DNA of 64,000 bases from Pomacea canaliculata (GCF_003073045.1 NC_037600.1:15516352-15580351); one strand, 5' to 3'. Shown: positions 47,690-60,744, numbered from the stretch's first letter. The notes: generated by a model from the letters alone, not told the origin. A program made the numbers and translations.

Positions 47690-47800
47690 GTACCTTGATA
47701 TCGGGTACGACCTTTCAACCTTTCTGTTCGCTCGCTGGCTCAGTGGTGACATGATCGGGAAAATCAGAAGACTAGTCTCGTGACTTTAAAGTTTTAGTTA
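47690..47800. other. Hairpin/SINE-like repeat cut by a deletion junction (U4)
   Basis: The repeat (ctcgctggctcagtggtga, then agtctcgtgact) ends abruptly at about 47784 and is followed by sequence that in U2 lies at about 19.30k. About 1.7 kb of U2-type spacer, including the second hairpin repeat and the hAT-like element, is absent. Confidence 0.65.
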
Positions 47801-48099
47801 GTCATCTGACAATGACAAACCAGAAAAAAACATTGCAGTGTAATGCTTACCAAAAACAGCAAACAAAACTTACAGTCTAAATAATTCAAAAATGCAGTGG
47901 AAGAAAATTCAAAGTACTGTGAGAATATTATTTGTTGTAATGAGATATGATTCAGCCCTCCAAAGTCCTAACATGAAAATCAGATCAGTAGTCCAAGCCA
48001 ACATTTTTCAGAATAAGTTTAATTTTTTATCATCATCATCAATATTTGTATTAAATCTGAGGTCTCTTACACAGGTCTCTTAGAAGCAACAAGCGAAAA

Positions 48100-50600
48100 A
48101 AATTAAACTTAGGTACAGATTGATAATAATACTATTAATGTAAGCAATCGGCCGTAAAACCAAAGAAACAGCGGGAAAACAGAAAGTACATCTGGTTTTA
48201 AACATAAGTGATATACATACATTTTAATTATAGTGGATCAAGAATTTAACTTGTCTAAATGGTAATACGAAATAGAATAGAATAGGCACACCATTTAAGT
48301 TTGTTTTCATGAATAAAACCTGTAACAGTCAGACGTGGTGAAGTAATAGTTTTATTTAATTAAAGACAAAAGACAAAGGTCTTTCAGGCTCTTGCTTGAT
48401 AAACAAAATCGAGTTGTATAGAATTTTAACAATAAAGTCACCTAAAATATAGATAATATTAACTAAAAAGAATGTAAAATTCTTCCAAAAACAATGGGGG
48501 CAACACCACTAATATCATTTCTCGTAGAAGTGGTGAAGGGAGGAAAGAATGAAAGAAACTGCTAAGCTTTAGCCTGTTTGTGATAAATACCCAGAGGCAA
48601 GGGATAAAGAAGTAAAAAAAATAGGTAATGTGGGAGAAATTTGTCTAAATGACTGACAAAAGAAATAAATATATATAATCAGCACAAATGTCAGCTTTTT
48701 CATCTCATGAACAAATCGCTGTACACAGTCAAAGATGGCGCCATAGTCGGTATAAAAGCTAAAAGAAAAAAACTTGTTGAAGGCTTGAGTTGATAAACAA
48801 ACGAAATGTCAGTAAGATATAGAGTCACTGAAATAAGTTGTAAAATCCTTCCTGAAAATTGATTAAGGGTCAGTCTCTTACCAAAGAGCCATTTATCACT
48901 GGTCATGAGTGGGGGGAGACAAGTCACAGCCTATGTCTGCATCGTTGTATGTTTCTTCATTGCCTGTACGGAGTTAGTTTCTCCTTTTGAGACTTCCTCT
49001 AGTTCGGTAAAAGGTGATCTTCTCCATGCACTGGAAATGTAAGATGTTACAAATCATTTTCGTATGACTCTGTGGTATAACATTGTCTAGTTTTAAGCAT
49101 TGTGGTCTGAAATGCAATTTGTGGACTTACTTGTTTCTTGAGTGTTTCTATTGTTCTGTACTCGGCAAACGTCCCGACAGCTCGTTCCAGCTTCTGTTCT
49201 GCCAGATCCACCCGCTCTCGGGTAAGCGAGGACTTGTCCACACTGTTTACATTATTTATCAGTTGTTCTTCGTTTGTTTCTTTCAGTTTTGCTTTGACCT
49301 TCTGCCACGTCTGTTGAAAATCAAAAAGTTTTGTTTCTCAGTCACTAACTGAAGCAAAGAAAACCACTAAAACATCCTTACGTTGGTATATTAAACACAT
49401 GCATAAACACAGTGTTTCTGTACAAAAGCAACAATAGAATTATTAATACAATCTTTTATCACTACTGTAAGCAATAAAACCACAAAAAATGGATATCACT
49501 TAATACATTGCGGTTCAGTAGTGTATTTCTTTAATTCATTTTAACTGCTGGTATCCCAAAATATGACTCTTGTGAAAAAGATGGAGAAAAGAATACACGA
49601 AAGTGAGTTGTACCTGAGCAGTTTTAAATCTCACAAGCAAAATGGCAATAAAGCTTAATTTTAATCACATTTCCCGTCTTCTTGATACTCAGACTGAACA
49701 ACTACACAATGATTTCAAGGGTACACCGTATCACCCTGCAGCCTGTACATTTGTGTATGTATTTATGTATATTTATGTATATATTATGTACACCGTGTAC
49801 TCACGTCAAGTTCCTCCTCGTTTTTTCTCCAATCAGAATGAAGGCTGCAACGATGATTCGTCATTGATGTGGTTCTGGAGGTCTTCCGCAGTCGATGAGC
49901 CTCGTCTGTTTTTTGACCTGAGGGACTGAACATTTTTTTTTCCATTTCTTCCTGGCCCTCTCGAACCAAGCCTGGTCCTGAGCCATTTGACTGACACAGG
50001 TGTTGTCTATTTCTTGAAGCATGCACGGAGTTCCTCCAAGTTAGTTTACTTTTTTTTAACGGGCCTTCTCCATTTCAGTGCACAGATAAATTGTATACAG
50101 ATACACATTCTCACATCTACACATACAAGCTCCTGCAGAAATAGCCACGTGTACCATCTACCTGAGACCCTAGCGTTATTTCTGTATGTCTATACAGTCC
50201 ACACCAAAGCAAAGGATTTATTTAGGTTTTAAAATACTTCTTCGTACCCTTCTGACACAATGCCACTAGAATTTTCTTGGCGTTCTCAATTTCTCTTTTG
50301 TTCTGAAGGTTTGCAGCCATTGAGTTTCTGATGCTCCGATTCAGCTCAGTTGAAGTTTCCTTCCTGTGCAGAATCAATAAAACACTCACCTTCTTCTATC
50401 ATGCGTTTGTATAGCACGTTTCTCTGGCTCGTATTCGTTTTTGTCTAAACATCGGGTCTTTAATATCAGCCTCTCGTTCCCTTGAAGCAACTTTCTCTAA
50501 CGAAGATATGGATTACTGCGTCATACTTGCCAACAGAGACCCATGCATCTTCATAGAACTGCAATGTTTTCTGTAATATATAAATATTTATATTAACACA
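48100..50600. other. Zone of dense small indels
   Basis: Against U2 and U3 this zone has many one- to six-base insertions and some losses, in exons and introns alike, then returns sharply to high identity on both sides. It covers the last four exons of KY-4, breaking two of them. Confidence 0.6.
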
Positions 50601-53600
50601 ATATGCTATTCATTTTGAGTGTTCTGTAGTTTAGTTGGTGTTACAGTTACATACATACGGTCAAGTGAAATTAAATTCGATATTATTGTTATGTTTTAAT
50701 ACTTTAAGATCATTGCTATTAAAACTCTTCTTATTATCAAGAAAAGACTATTGGGTTGATCAAAAATATTAGCGTGGTCATGGTGACAAAGAATCTCAAA
50801 TCTCAGAGAATCTCACATTTATGCCACGTAGAACATAATTCTACACACAACAACAAATAACAGAACAAAGTAATATGCGTTTCTGTCAAATACCATGTCT
50901 GAAGATATTCAGTACACTAGACTTCTCCTGCTACTTGATATGCATTACACAAGTATTCATAACAGAAATTTTATGACTAAATGTAACATGTAAAGAGAAG
51001 TACAAAACGTAATAATAACATAAGAGCAATAACAAATTTTCATTTTTACTAGCTTCATATTCATACATGACTCATAGCATTATTTATTTAACGACAGATA
51101 CTATCAAACTTTTTATTATGTCTGCTCATACAGAGTACTGTGTTTTTCCAAACAATACAGTAGAAGCATAAAAATTATCTAAAGGATACTCTATAATGCA
51201 AGCCATGACCTACTTGTTAGTTCGAACGTAGAGACCAATTCCACAGGTCAAATTATTACATACTCTGAAATCATGATTTTCTAAGCTTTTCAAATTATAA
51301 ATACTCTAACATATGAAGATAAGGTTGCCGGCTAAACAAATTATACAAATTATACACTATTTAAGCACGTGACAACATCATTTGGAATGTCAGTATAATC
51401 TGACACGTGCATGAAATTCTAAAATAGAAATACCTTTGTGTCTTTGTCCCTGATTACTGCATTCAGTGTTTCATCGCTGGTCAGCAAGTAGTTCAGAACA
51501 GGAAAATTAAACATGTTTTTTGAAGATTGATCATTTTCTTTTCTGTTTTTTATAGTATCGATTTCAAGGGAATATTCTGGTATCGGGTCGTCTGCCGGGA
51601 GTCTCGCCGTGACCGTTACGTTATCGTCTTCTCGCTTCACGATGACGTTGTCCCGAAGTTCTTCTGGTGTCCGAATGGAGTGGACCAGTCTGGCCAAAAT
51701 GTCCACATAATCTTTAACCTTGAAGTGTATGCTGATTTCATCACCATTTTTGACAGGCACAACCCCTTCCGTGTGGGAAGCCTCCGACAAACCAGCTTCA
51801 GCAGCTGCTTCACCAAAGCCAAACCCGTTTGTTGGGTGGGACGGCAAGGGCTGTGTGTCTGGAGCTGAATTATCATAGACGATCTGAAATTCGACTAGGT
51901 GAAAGGTTGTTTTTCCATGAACTCCCCATACTCTAAATGTGTATGTTCCTGTTACTGGAAGTCTGACCAAAAATGAGTCCGTCTGCTGAGTCCGCTTTAT
52001 TCTGGAAGAAAACTGTCATATATTAAATAAAGAAATCGTACTTTGGTAGTTATTGATAACATGATTTTCTGTTCTAAGTAAGATACTAACTATTGCAGAG
52101 GCTAACATTATCTTTAAGAAATCTAAAAGGTAAATATTGGCTATTTTCGAGAAAATTGCCACATTATACAACTTGTAAATATACAATTTTATTGTCTTTT
52201 CACAACTGATGCTATATGGTGACAGAAATAGTATTTATTTCTCGACCTTCCTGTGCGATATTTCTTGTGAGGTTAAAAAGTATTATCCTTACATAGTTAC
52301 GTAGAGTTCTGTTTGTATTTCCTGTGGGAATTTTCTTCCTGAACGACCTTCGTCGAAAAAGATCTGGTACTTCAGTTTATAACCAGCTTCCTGACTAAAC
52401 ATGTCAATCAAACACCATCCAGTTGTAGACTTGATCACGCACGTGAACGGGTTGGTCAGCTTCCATCCAGACGAAAAATACTGTTCACATAAGTAAGGCG
52501 ACTCAACGAACTTCTCTCGTGTCCATGGTTCAGTCAGCAATTGCTTTTCTTCGTCATACGGATGACAGAAGTAAATCATCTCCTCAGGGTCAGTCAGGAA
52601 ATAAAATTCGTTGAACATGAGCATCGGGGTACCGACATTTGCTGTGAGACTAAACAACAAATAGTAATATAATGACAGAAAACTATCAGTATAAAGTGTG
52701 ATATGCTATAAGTGTAGCTGACAAAATCTTGAAATCAGTTAGAGATCAGTAAGTTTTGCATGGCCATACTCTCATTCCCGAATACATTAACTGTATGTTG
52801 TGTTTGAAAATGAGTATAAATTAATGGAAAACAATAAACAAGTTTTCTTGCTAATAGACTGAATGTAATCAGGCAAACAAATAGCTCTTTTGTTCTTCTA
52901 AGTAGACAATTGGTATTGGTTTCAGTTTTTTTCTGAACCATGGCAGCGATTTTAGAGATCCGACAGTTGCAAGATATACATCACAAAAAGCATGTGCTGA
53001 AGAAAGTTTTACTGCCATTGTTCTTTTTAAATTAAATGTATATGTGAGTATTAAAAATGGTAATGCATAATAGAAAATACATGAATTTGGACTGATAACA
53101 TTTTAAACAGTGAGCAGATATTTATAAAATATATTGGTATGTAATTTTTTGCAACAGTAAAAGGAATGATACCATCAGGTTTATGTGTAATGGGAGATTC
53201 TACAAAATAAGCAATGGCTTTTTCGTTTGGAATAAGACACCATTATGTTGTGCTGTCCTGTTTCTCGCTATTAAAAAGCTAGAAAATGGATAAAGATTCT
53301 TCCCAGTTCTAAGCTATAAATCATCTAGCAAATTGCCAAGCGACGAACCTGATTTCAAAACGCTGTTAGAGGATTAGGACCTGAATAGTTAATTATTCGC
53401 ATGCACTACTTACACTGTTGGAAATAAAGAAGGCAAAGGTCATCCCCTAACCTTTTTAGATCGTTGGGGGTGAGGTGTTAGAGACCTCACTTTTCTCGGG
53501 ACCAGCTGTTACTTAAGGGCGATGCTCATCTCCTCTCCCTCGCTGCTTTACCTTCCCCAACCCTCTCTGAGTCAGGTACCATTGCCGCCAGCTGTCAACT

Positions 53601-55678
53601 GGGGAAAGTTTGCTGCGCTAATCGGGTATTGAAGCAGCGTGCTCTCAGTTTTGACGCTAGTATGTAAATATTCTAGTGCAACCATAATAAAATAAAATCT
53701 TATCACTACGACTAGACACAAATACAAAAGTAAAATTAAGGGAGGCGTGCACTCACAGTACAGTCCACAATGATGTCAGACATGCTCACGAGAGTCAGCA
53801 GCCGTCTCAGCTGTACCCACCATGGTGTCAGAGCCCATGTACTTAATTTAACACGAGTACACCGACATTAAAATAAGAATAACAACAAGACTAGCCCTGT
53901 TCTAACCGCAACAACGAAATGGGTTTGTTTTATTCTTCATCCTCATAGGTGCTTATTTTACTATTCCTTCATATAGCAGTTTCTGTATCAAAGGCTAAGG
54001 ACTATACGAGCATAATTATCATTATTTACAATTGCACATTTCTGCTGTTGCTGTTGATGATGCTAATACTAAAGGTAGAAAGGCTATGGATGGTAAGGCG
54101 GCGAGAAGGAGAAGAGATGGGAACCATCCCAAAAGGAAGACGTTGGCCTATAGAGACACATCTACCACTTCACCCTCAAAACCGAACTAAAAAAATGTTA
54201 AGACGACAACATATATCTTACACTTACTAAACTTATCCAGGTTCTTTGAAATGTAGCACAGTTTTATCCTTTGTTACTTTTGTCGATTTAAAAAAAAACC
54301 TGTCTATGACTTTACTCGTTAATAGGAAACAAGCAAATAAAAATTACCTTGTTTTTATTGACGTTCCAGAATCCTCAACCAGCACAAAATTTTCCTTTTG
54401 GTAATCATACAATACTACAAAGGCCCAGAAAGGAAACACGAACCGCCAGCTGTTTGCCACGTATACAATTGCCCAGGTATTTTGTCCTTTTATCTCAATA
54501 TCACCTGGCTCGTAGTCTGCATCTTTTACCTTGCCGTCCACAAGAACGCATGGGATTCTTGCAGCTCTGTGAAATTATGACAATTATTAACTTAGAAGTG
54601 ATAGCATGACAGCTGTTTATTGTAGACAGTCTTCTTTTGATTTTACGACGCGAGTAAATATGAAGTTAGTGATACAAATGATTACCTGCACATCTTAGCG
54701 AACATTTTACCGATTAAAATAAATGTATCATCATTTGATGCCTGCTGTAGATAATAGTCTGGACTGTTGTTATCTCCACAACTGCCTGTCTCTTGTCGAA
54801 ATCCTATATTCTGAGCGCCCATCCACACAAAAATTGCTCTTAACTTGTGTAGATCGGAGCTCAAATGACCGGTGAGGTGTTGGACAAGTTTGTCGAAACT
54901 GTCTTTTGGTGAATTGAGTTTCTGAAACACGCACAAAATGAGGTATTTGAGAATACGGTATAAATATTTGATATAAATTAGGATCTAATATCATGTTTTT
55001 GTTGAATCTTCTTTGACAAATAAAGCAGAAAGGTTGTTGAGAAATAGTTTTGTGACAGGTTTCCTTGTTATCAGAGGAAGTACTCGAATTAAGTTGTTAT
55101 AAGCAGCAGGCTATTGACCACATCCCAGGGAACTATGCATTTTTGCAATTGGGGCAACTGCTCTCTTCGTGTTTTGTTGTTTCATTCGACTGGTAATAAG
55201 AGTGTGAAAGCATTTGTCTGCCCAAATCAATCTTAGACCCTCCCATAGACCGGTTTTTCGTTAATTTCTCAAAGAGATACAGCTACAATGTATCGTAGTG
55301 CAGCTAGAGTGTGTATTGCTTCTGTTTTTACCTGTCTTCTATCTATATTTTTGGACATTCAGACAGGAGTAGGGAGAACACTTTACCGAGCAACAACTCT
55401 CTAAAGCTTATGCCAGCCTGTGAAGTGAGGAAATCAGTAAAAGTTTGGAAGTACATTACTTTGTTGATCACAAAAGAAAATTAAAGTGACCATGTATGTT
55501 TCAGTATTGTACGTTAGAACTATCTTCTATAGCTATTAATAGTAATGATTCTTATTTGTACCGCCCGAGCGTCCTTGTCCACTTGAGTGAAGTTTACATC
55601 TCGGAGTAGGTCCTCCTTGAGGGTTTCCGGTGGACACAGAGGTGGGTACCAGTCCTCGAGCTCCCATAGCTCCTGATC
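48974..55678 (-). CDS. KY-4: KY/hillarin-like gene, two helical exons broken by indels
   Basis: Exons: 55562-55678, 54686-54921, 54348-54566, 52293-52649 and 51434-52001 are open and join in phase. The helical exons 50248-50570 and 49805-50076 carry frame-shifting insertions (the first is 25 bp longer than its sisters) and the acceptor of the second reads gcactg instead of gcag. The last two, 49131-49310 and 48974-49030, are open again and end SLKRRN. If the damage is assembly error this is a full third gene; otherwise it would make a tail-less protein. The transglutaminase-like exon has a 6-bp insertion exactly at the former catalytic Cys (NDDTFILIGKMF). The His and Asp positions read Asn and Phe. 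Confidence 0.65.
53411..53650. repeat. SINE-like repeat in KY-4 intron
   Basis: Same family and intron position as 26463-26700: gaaggcaaaggtcatcccct, cgatgctcatctcctc and accattgccgccagctg blocks. Confidence 0.55.
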
Positions 55679-56489
55679 CTTTAGACAGAAATATTAAGAA
55701 AACCTTAGAGAAATATAAACGATTCGCCTTCTTTTATACAGGTTGAGCTCTAGCCGACGAGAATTTTCTTCACTTATTTCTCATATTTGGCATTAAACGT
55801 CTAATGTCTTGTCAGCTGTACCTTTGTAGACACGTATTTGTATTTGTTTTTAAGTTGTTGTTGTATCACTTATCAATGAAGGTTTTATTTAATACCGTCT
55901 CTTTCCCATTTTCACCTTCTTTGTCGTGTTTCCTCCACATCACTTTAGTCAGCATGGGAAATTATATCAACAAACTACACGGTGCCCCATTCCGCAAGAA
56001 ATAGTCACATTTGGACTCTCTATTACTCAATGAAATTTTCATTTCTGCTAAGATCAACTGGCAGAGGTACGATGAAGTTTTAAAAAGAGGATACTTATCA
56101 TAAATGCTTTTGGAAGCACAAGTATAATTAAAGTGGAAAGACAACTTAGAAAAAGATCCACCAATGCGAGGCTTCATTGTGTTGAATTTAATATTCATCA
56201 TGTCAAAAAAAATTCCGCTCTTTTTATTTAAGCAGTGAGTACACTTTTAGGACACCCTATATTTCAGTGTTGTAAGAGATATTATATTCACAAATATCTT
56301 TCAGGCTAAAGACGAGATTCAAGCACTTGATCCAATATTTGCAAATGGAACTCAGGATCTTCCATGAAGATATCATAGGTTCGATCATTTTACTGTGGTT
56401 GTAGTATAATGTTGAGATTTGATGTCAAGTTCATGATTTTTCTTGCACATAAATATACTGCTTTATCGTCTTCACCCCACACACTCCTA

Positions 56490-56545
56490 CAGACACACAC
56501 ACATGAATATGCACACACGCGCGCGTACACATACACACACAAACA
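56490..56545. repeat. (CA)n microsatellite
   Basis: CA/CG run, U4 version. Confidence 0.85.
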
Positions 56546-57272
56546 CACTTTTTAACTAATCATATGAATATTTACGGTATAATTATTAAACGTATAAAAA
56601 TAATGAAGTCACATGACGTCTGACCTGATTCATCTGTGAAGTATGAGTAAACAAGAACTCTCAAACTTTTTATACTTCCGCCAGTAGCTTCCAGAAATAT
56701 GGCTGATCTGTCATCAGAAAATAAATCTTTGTTAATATTAATCATTCTTCCCTTAAATTGTTTCCTGTAAAATTTTACTTTACTCAGGGTGTACTGGAGG
56801 ACGTTTGCTGCTACGGGTATCAAACCGTCGTTGCATTGGGTTCGGACTCCATTGCTCTACGTTATCGGGTTTACCAACATGTCGAATTTCGGATGCACAG
56901 CAGACCTGATAAGGACATCTTGCAGCGATTTATTCTGTTTAAATAGGTATGTGTAGAACGAATACTTGTTACAAAAAAGAAATAAATGTAACTAATAACT
57001 GAAAGAACAGTACTTACTTGAATTTACCCAGAAGTAGAGAGATGTTTTTCATTCAGAAGCCTTACATAGGTGCAGATAAAAGTAGGTCATCTCTGTCTGT
57101 TTACCTGTCCCAGTTAAAGCGAAACATCCGATTTTAAAAGTACTTTCAAATAAATGATAATGTTCCGCCACTTTTTTGTTTGTACGCAGATAAGTGAAAA
57201 CCACAAAATATTGCCGTGAGTATAACAAGGGTGAGATACTATTAAGATAACACCTTGTCATGATCTACTTAC

Positions 57273-57344
57273 TTTTCTTCCACTGGTAGCAGACTTCAGT
57301 GACATCAGATGTAAGCAGGACAGTTTGTATCTAAGTTTCACCAC
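57273..57344 (-). CDS. 72-bp candidate 5' exon of the KY unit (intact, U4)
   Basis: Poly-pyrimidine tract plus ggaag acceptor, 24 codons differing from 45330-45401 only near the end (ATSGRK), and a GTAAGTAG donor. Would belong to the 5' part of KY-4. Confidence 0.4.
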
Positions 57345-57758
57345 CTTCCAAAAAAAAAAAAATAGAATAATTTTCTCTTTTCCTCACAAGATAATGACTG
57401 CGCTGTATGTTGTTAGCCTTTCAACAATGTCAGCGTGCGACTGTCGTTTTCAAGAAACTGTGACTGTCTTTTTTGAGAACATAGAATAGAATGAATCACT
57501 GTGGTGTAACCTGAGTGCAGCACACGAATCCGGGTATAGCAAGGGGGATTGTGCCGCAGCCGGATATCACGTTACTTATGACAAGTGGGAGAAAGGGGTG
57601 CAGTGGCGAATCAACATGTGTGTCTGTCATGTGTTAGCTACGGAGTGACTAGATGTAGCTAATATGCAGAATGGTTGGAAGTGAGTGTGTAGTAGTAGTA
57701 TGCTTGACTAATCATGAGAGAAGATGATCCTCGAAGGTGAAGATTTAACATTGTGGTT

Positions 57759-58852
57759 TGTAACGGATAAGTACTTAGTAGAGGGGGTAAGGCGGGAAGG
57801 TCGACAACCGTGGTTGATCTGATCTAGGGTAGTGGGCTGGAAGTTGTTTGCCCTTGAGCAAATGACGTCAATTGTGATGTCAAAATAAGGTGACGAAAAA
57901 AGATAGAGGAAAATAACGTTAGAGGGAAAAAACGGTAAGAAGAGAGCAGACGGCGGAACAGAAGTTGGAGTTGGTGGTTTTTCTCTGGATTTTCTCGTTA
58001 CTGCTGCGACCGCGGAATAAGTATTACCGGGGAAGTAATACTGCGTTTATACTACAGGGGGATGTACTTCACTGATCGTGATTTACTGTAGTCCGTGTCA
58101 GCGCCGTGGGGAGCTCTGTGGCTTGGGCATCCCGCAGTACAGTTTCTTGGTGGGGCCAAGAAACCACACACTGGTGTGAGCGAGTAAACCACGGATCCAG
58201 ATCTTGGTGCAAAACTGGCTCACCGACCACCATCCGTCGCCTGGAAAGGACAGTTCCAAACAGCCTGAGATTAAACCGCCGGTGGAGGGAAGGTTTTCTC
58301 TCGGCCTTCAGCTAACCTATCCTCATCCTGCTAAACACCCAGGAGGCAACCGCATGTGCAAGTCCGTGACGTTCTGCCTGTAAACTGTGGGTATCGTAAA
58401 ATACTTTTTTTTAATGATAAATCGACTTCTAGGAAAGAAGATTAGTGTTACTCATTAGAATAGAGGACTTGGGAGGGTTGCAATGACTTTAATATAAAAG
58501 GTTTGGGTTTCGTCAAGAACGAACATTTTATACTATAATACAGTGGATATTAACATTGGTAATTCATCAAGAAAGGACAGCACCGGAGACAGCGGAATAC
58601 TTTATCAGTGACAGTATTTGTGTGAATCAACTTTATTGTTAACTCTAATAGTACGTTGGATGAATGATATAATATATTGGTAATATATCTTGTGTGGCGA
58701 AAGAAGGAGTGAATCTCTGATTGTTGATACTTTGTCTTTTTTTTATTTAAAATTGTGTTTGAATTCAATAATTATTAGTGCCTCTAAGGAGGTTCGCCCA
58801 CCCTCAAGCGATCTGATTATATTGGTTTCTGGAGAGAATGCACGTTTTTAAT
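57759..58852. mobile_element. ~1.1 kb U4-specific insertion, type unclear
   Basis: U2 reads straight through attgtggttgatgaagaatc near 30.51k; in U4 about 1.1 kb beginning tgtaacggataagtactta is placed after attgtggtt. Base composition is less AT-rich than the surroundings. The TG start, length and lack of coding suggest a solo LTR, but the right end does not show a clear CA and I find no convincing target duplication. Confidence 0.45.
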
Positions 58853-58894
58853 TTGATGAAGAATCATTGTCTTCGCACTGGGTTTTCGAAAAGG

Positions 58895-59015
58895 AAGGTT
58901 GTAACCGAGATCCGTTCAGATTCTCCACTGTGAGTTTGTCTAGGAAGCAACCGTATTTGGAATCATACGATCTTGTAAATTTATTTGGAAAACTCTCGAT
59001 TATTAATAACATTAT
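58895..59015 (-). other. Unit-edge 5' block, candidate exon (U4/U5 edge)
   Basis: The minus frame reads YDSKYGCFLDKLTVENLNGS, the most diverged readable version of the block. Confidence 0.35.
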
Positions 59016-59019
59016 TTAT

Positions 59020-60270
59020 TTATACTGAATTGCCTTTGTTTGTTATTGTGGATACACGTTGAGGGCTCGGAGTCCATTAAAGTATAATTAGCAATTAAGT
59101 GTGAGTGTGAATGTACACGTAATTGGCATGAGTTAGTAAATCTGTCACGAGTGTAATTCGCTCCAGGCAACGGCAATCTAACCTTTGACCATCTTCGCGT
59201 GCTCAATCCCCGGTGTTAATGACTACTAATAAATAATAAAGCTTCTCGGTTCTAACAGTGTTAAAAAAACCTTAAAACCTTGTTTTAGATGTTCATAGCG
59301 AGAAAAAGCCAGAAAAATAAAAATGTATCTTTGATTACGGATGCTGTTTACAAAACTCGAACAGGAAATCTTTGTCTTCAAGGCTGTGGGGTAATGTGTG
59401 AAGTGAAGTGGCTTATTGTGCAATTTTACTAGCGGTTCTTGTAAACTCGCAACTAAATTCCAGGTGAGGACCCTGCACCCTACATGTGCAGACTACCTTT
59501 CTTGTGGATAAAGTTTCCAGTCGAGTGTTGTTTTGTGAAATTAGCAGACATGGAATGTCCAGAGACTACATATGTCCAGAGTGATTTCCCTTCGGCTAAC
59601 TGGATTGATCTCTGTCCATTTTTGTCTCGTCACCCGATTAATATTGATTTCATGTCTGTTAATGTTTTTTTGTTTTTTTATAGCTTTCTAACCTTTATTT
59701 GGACTAATGTATTTGACTACGCCAATGTCGTATCCACCTGTAGACCGCATCTTGTCGGCATGTTTCGTTTGATGGATCCCTTGTCTCAATATTTTGTTGC
59801 ATGTACAACATTTTGTTTCTAATCTATGGATACGCAATCTTTACGTTTTATTCATTTCTAGCTTTGTTGCTACATTTTCCAGTGCAAGTTCTTATTTGAA
59901 ATCTGTACATGTGAGGATTTCGACTGTACGTCGGAGGAGAAATGTTTAGCCTTTCCTTTCTTCACTGATTTTCTAGTTCGTAACTGCTAATACATCCTAG
60001 GTTCCAGAAAGGACGACCTTGGAGTCCTGGCAGTTGTTATCATCATCAGTAGTATTGTATCTGGCTGCTTATTTTCTTTTTCCTCCAAATCATCAATTTC
60101 ATTGTAATTTTTATCCTTATTTTGATATTTATATCCGACTGAACTTTGGTGAAATCCGAGCCAGCTCCTTCGTTGCTTCTTTGGTTTCTCTAAATTTGCT
60201 GTTTATTCGGCACACAACATGAATTATGTAAGGATGAGTCACTTCTAAAGGTTAAGGACTACATTTCATT
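59020..60270. other. U5 spacer without the exonuclease-like exon
   Basis: Matches the U2/U4 spacer up to about 59.8k, then diverges before the minisatellite and exon would appear. No gene seen. Confidence 0.5.
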
Positions 60271-60272
60271 GG

Positions 60273-60500
60273 TCATTTTGTGATGATTATTGTGTAGAAA
60301 GTTTGTTTCGGCTGTTGTTGTGTCTCCACAGTTATAATATCAAGAGCACAAAAGCCAAGTGTTGCCAAGACTGCACAACTTCTGGACCAGGGAACTAGTT
60401 CCTCCATAATAACATAGCGATCCGTCTGTATCTCTGGAAATCTTTTATTCGAGCAATCATCGTCAAAATACAATTGGCTTTTCAGTTTGTAAAGTTTTGT
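60273..60500 (-). pseudogene. Isolated relic of a KY beta exon end
   Basis: The minus frame reads KLYKLKSQLYFDDDCSNKRF then PEIQTDRYVIM, clearly related to the end of the first KY beta exon (YKLKYSLLFDEGRSGRKF then PKEIPTELYVT in KY-3). The AT|GTAAGG donor is absent (tattatggagg instead) and no partner exons are nearby. It is much more diverged than KY-2 to KY-4, so it is probably left from an older copy. Confidence 0.65.
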
Positions 60501-60598
60501 TAGACTAGAAAATTCTTTAGAAAATCATTCAGAGCTGGAGTTTATTAGTCATGTCAATCGTTCTTAACAGAATGTATAGTACGTGTCTTGAGATGTAA

Positions 60599-60621
60599 AA
60601 CACACACACACACACACACAC
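60599..60621. repeat. (CA)n microsatellite
   Basis: Pure CA run of about eleven units, not at the position of the unit CA runs. Confidence 0.9.
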
Positions 60622-60744
60622 TCGCTCAACTCTTTCACTGATATTCGCTTTTTCTAACAAAGTATATTTACCCAAACAAACAATTGTAATCATAACGAAA
60701 GAAAGTAGGACAAAAATGGACTCCTCAAGGAAAACATCTCAGTC

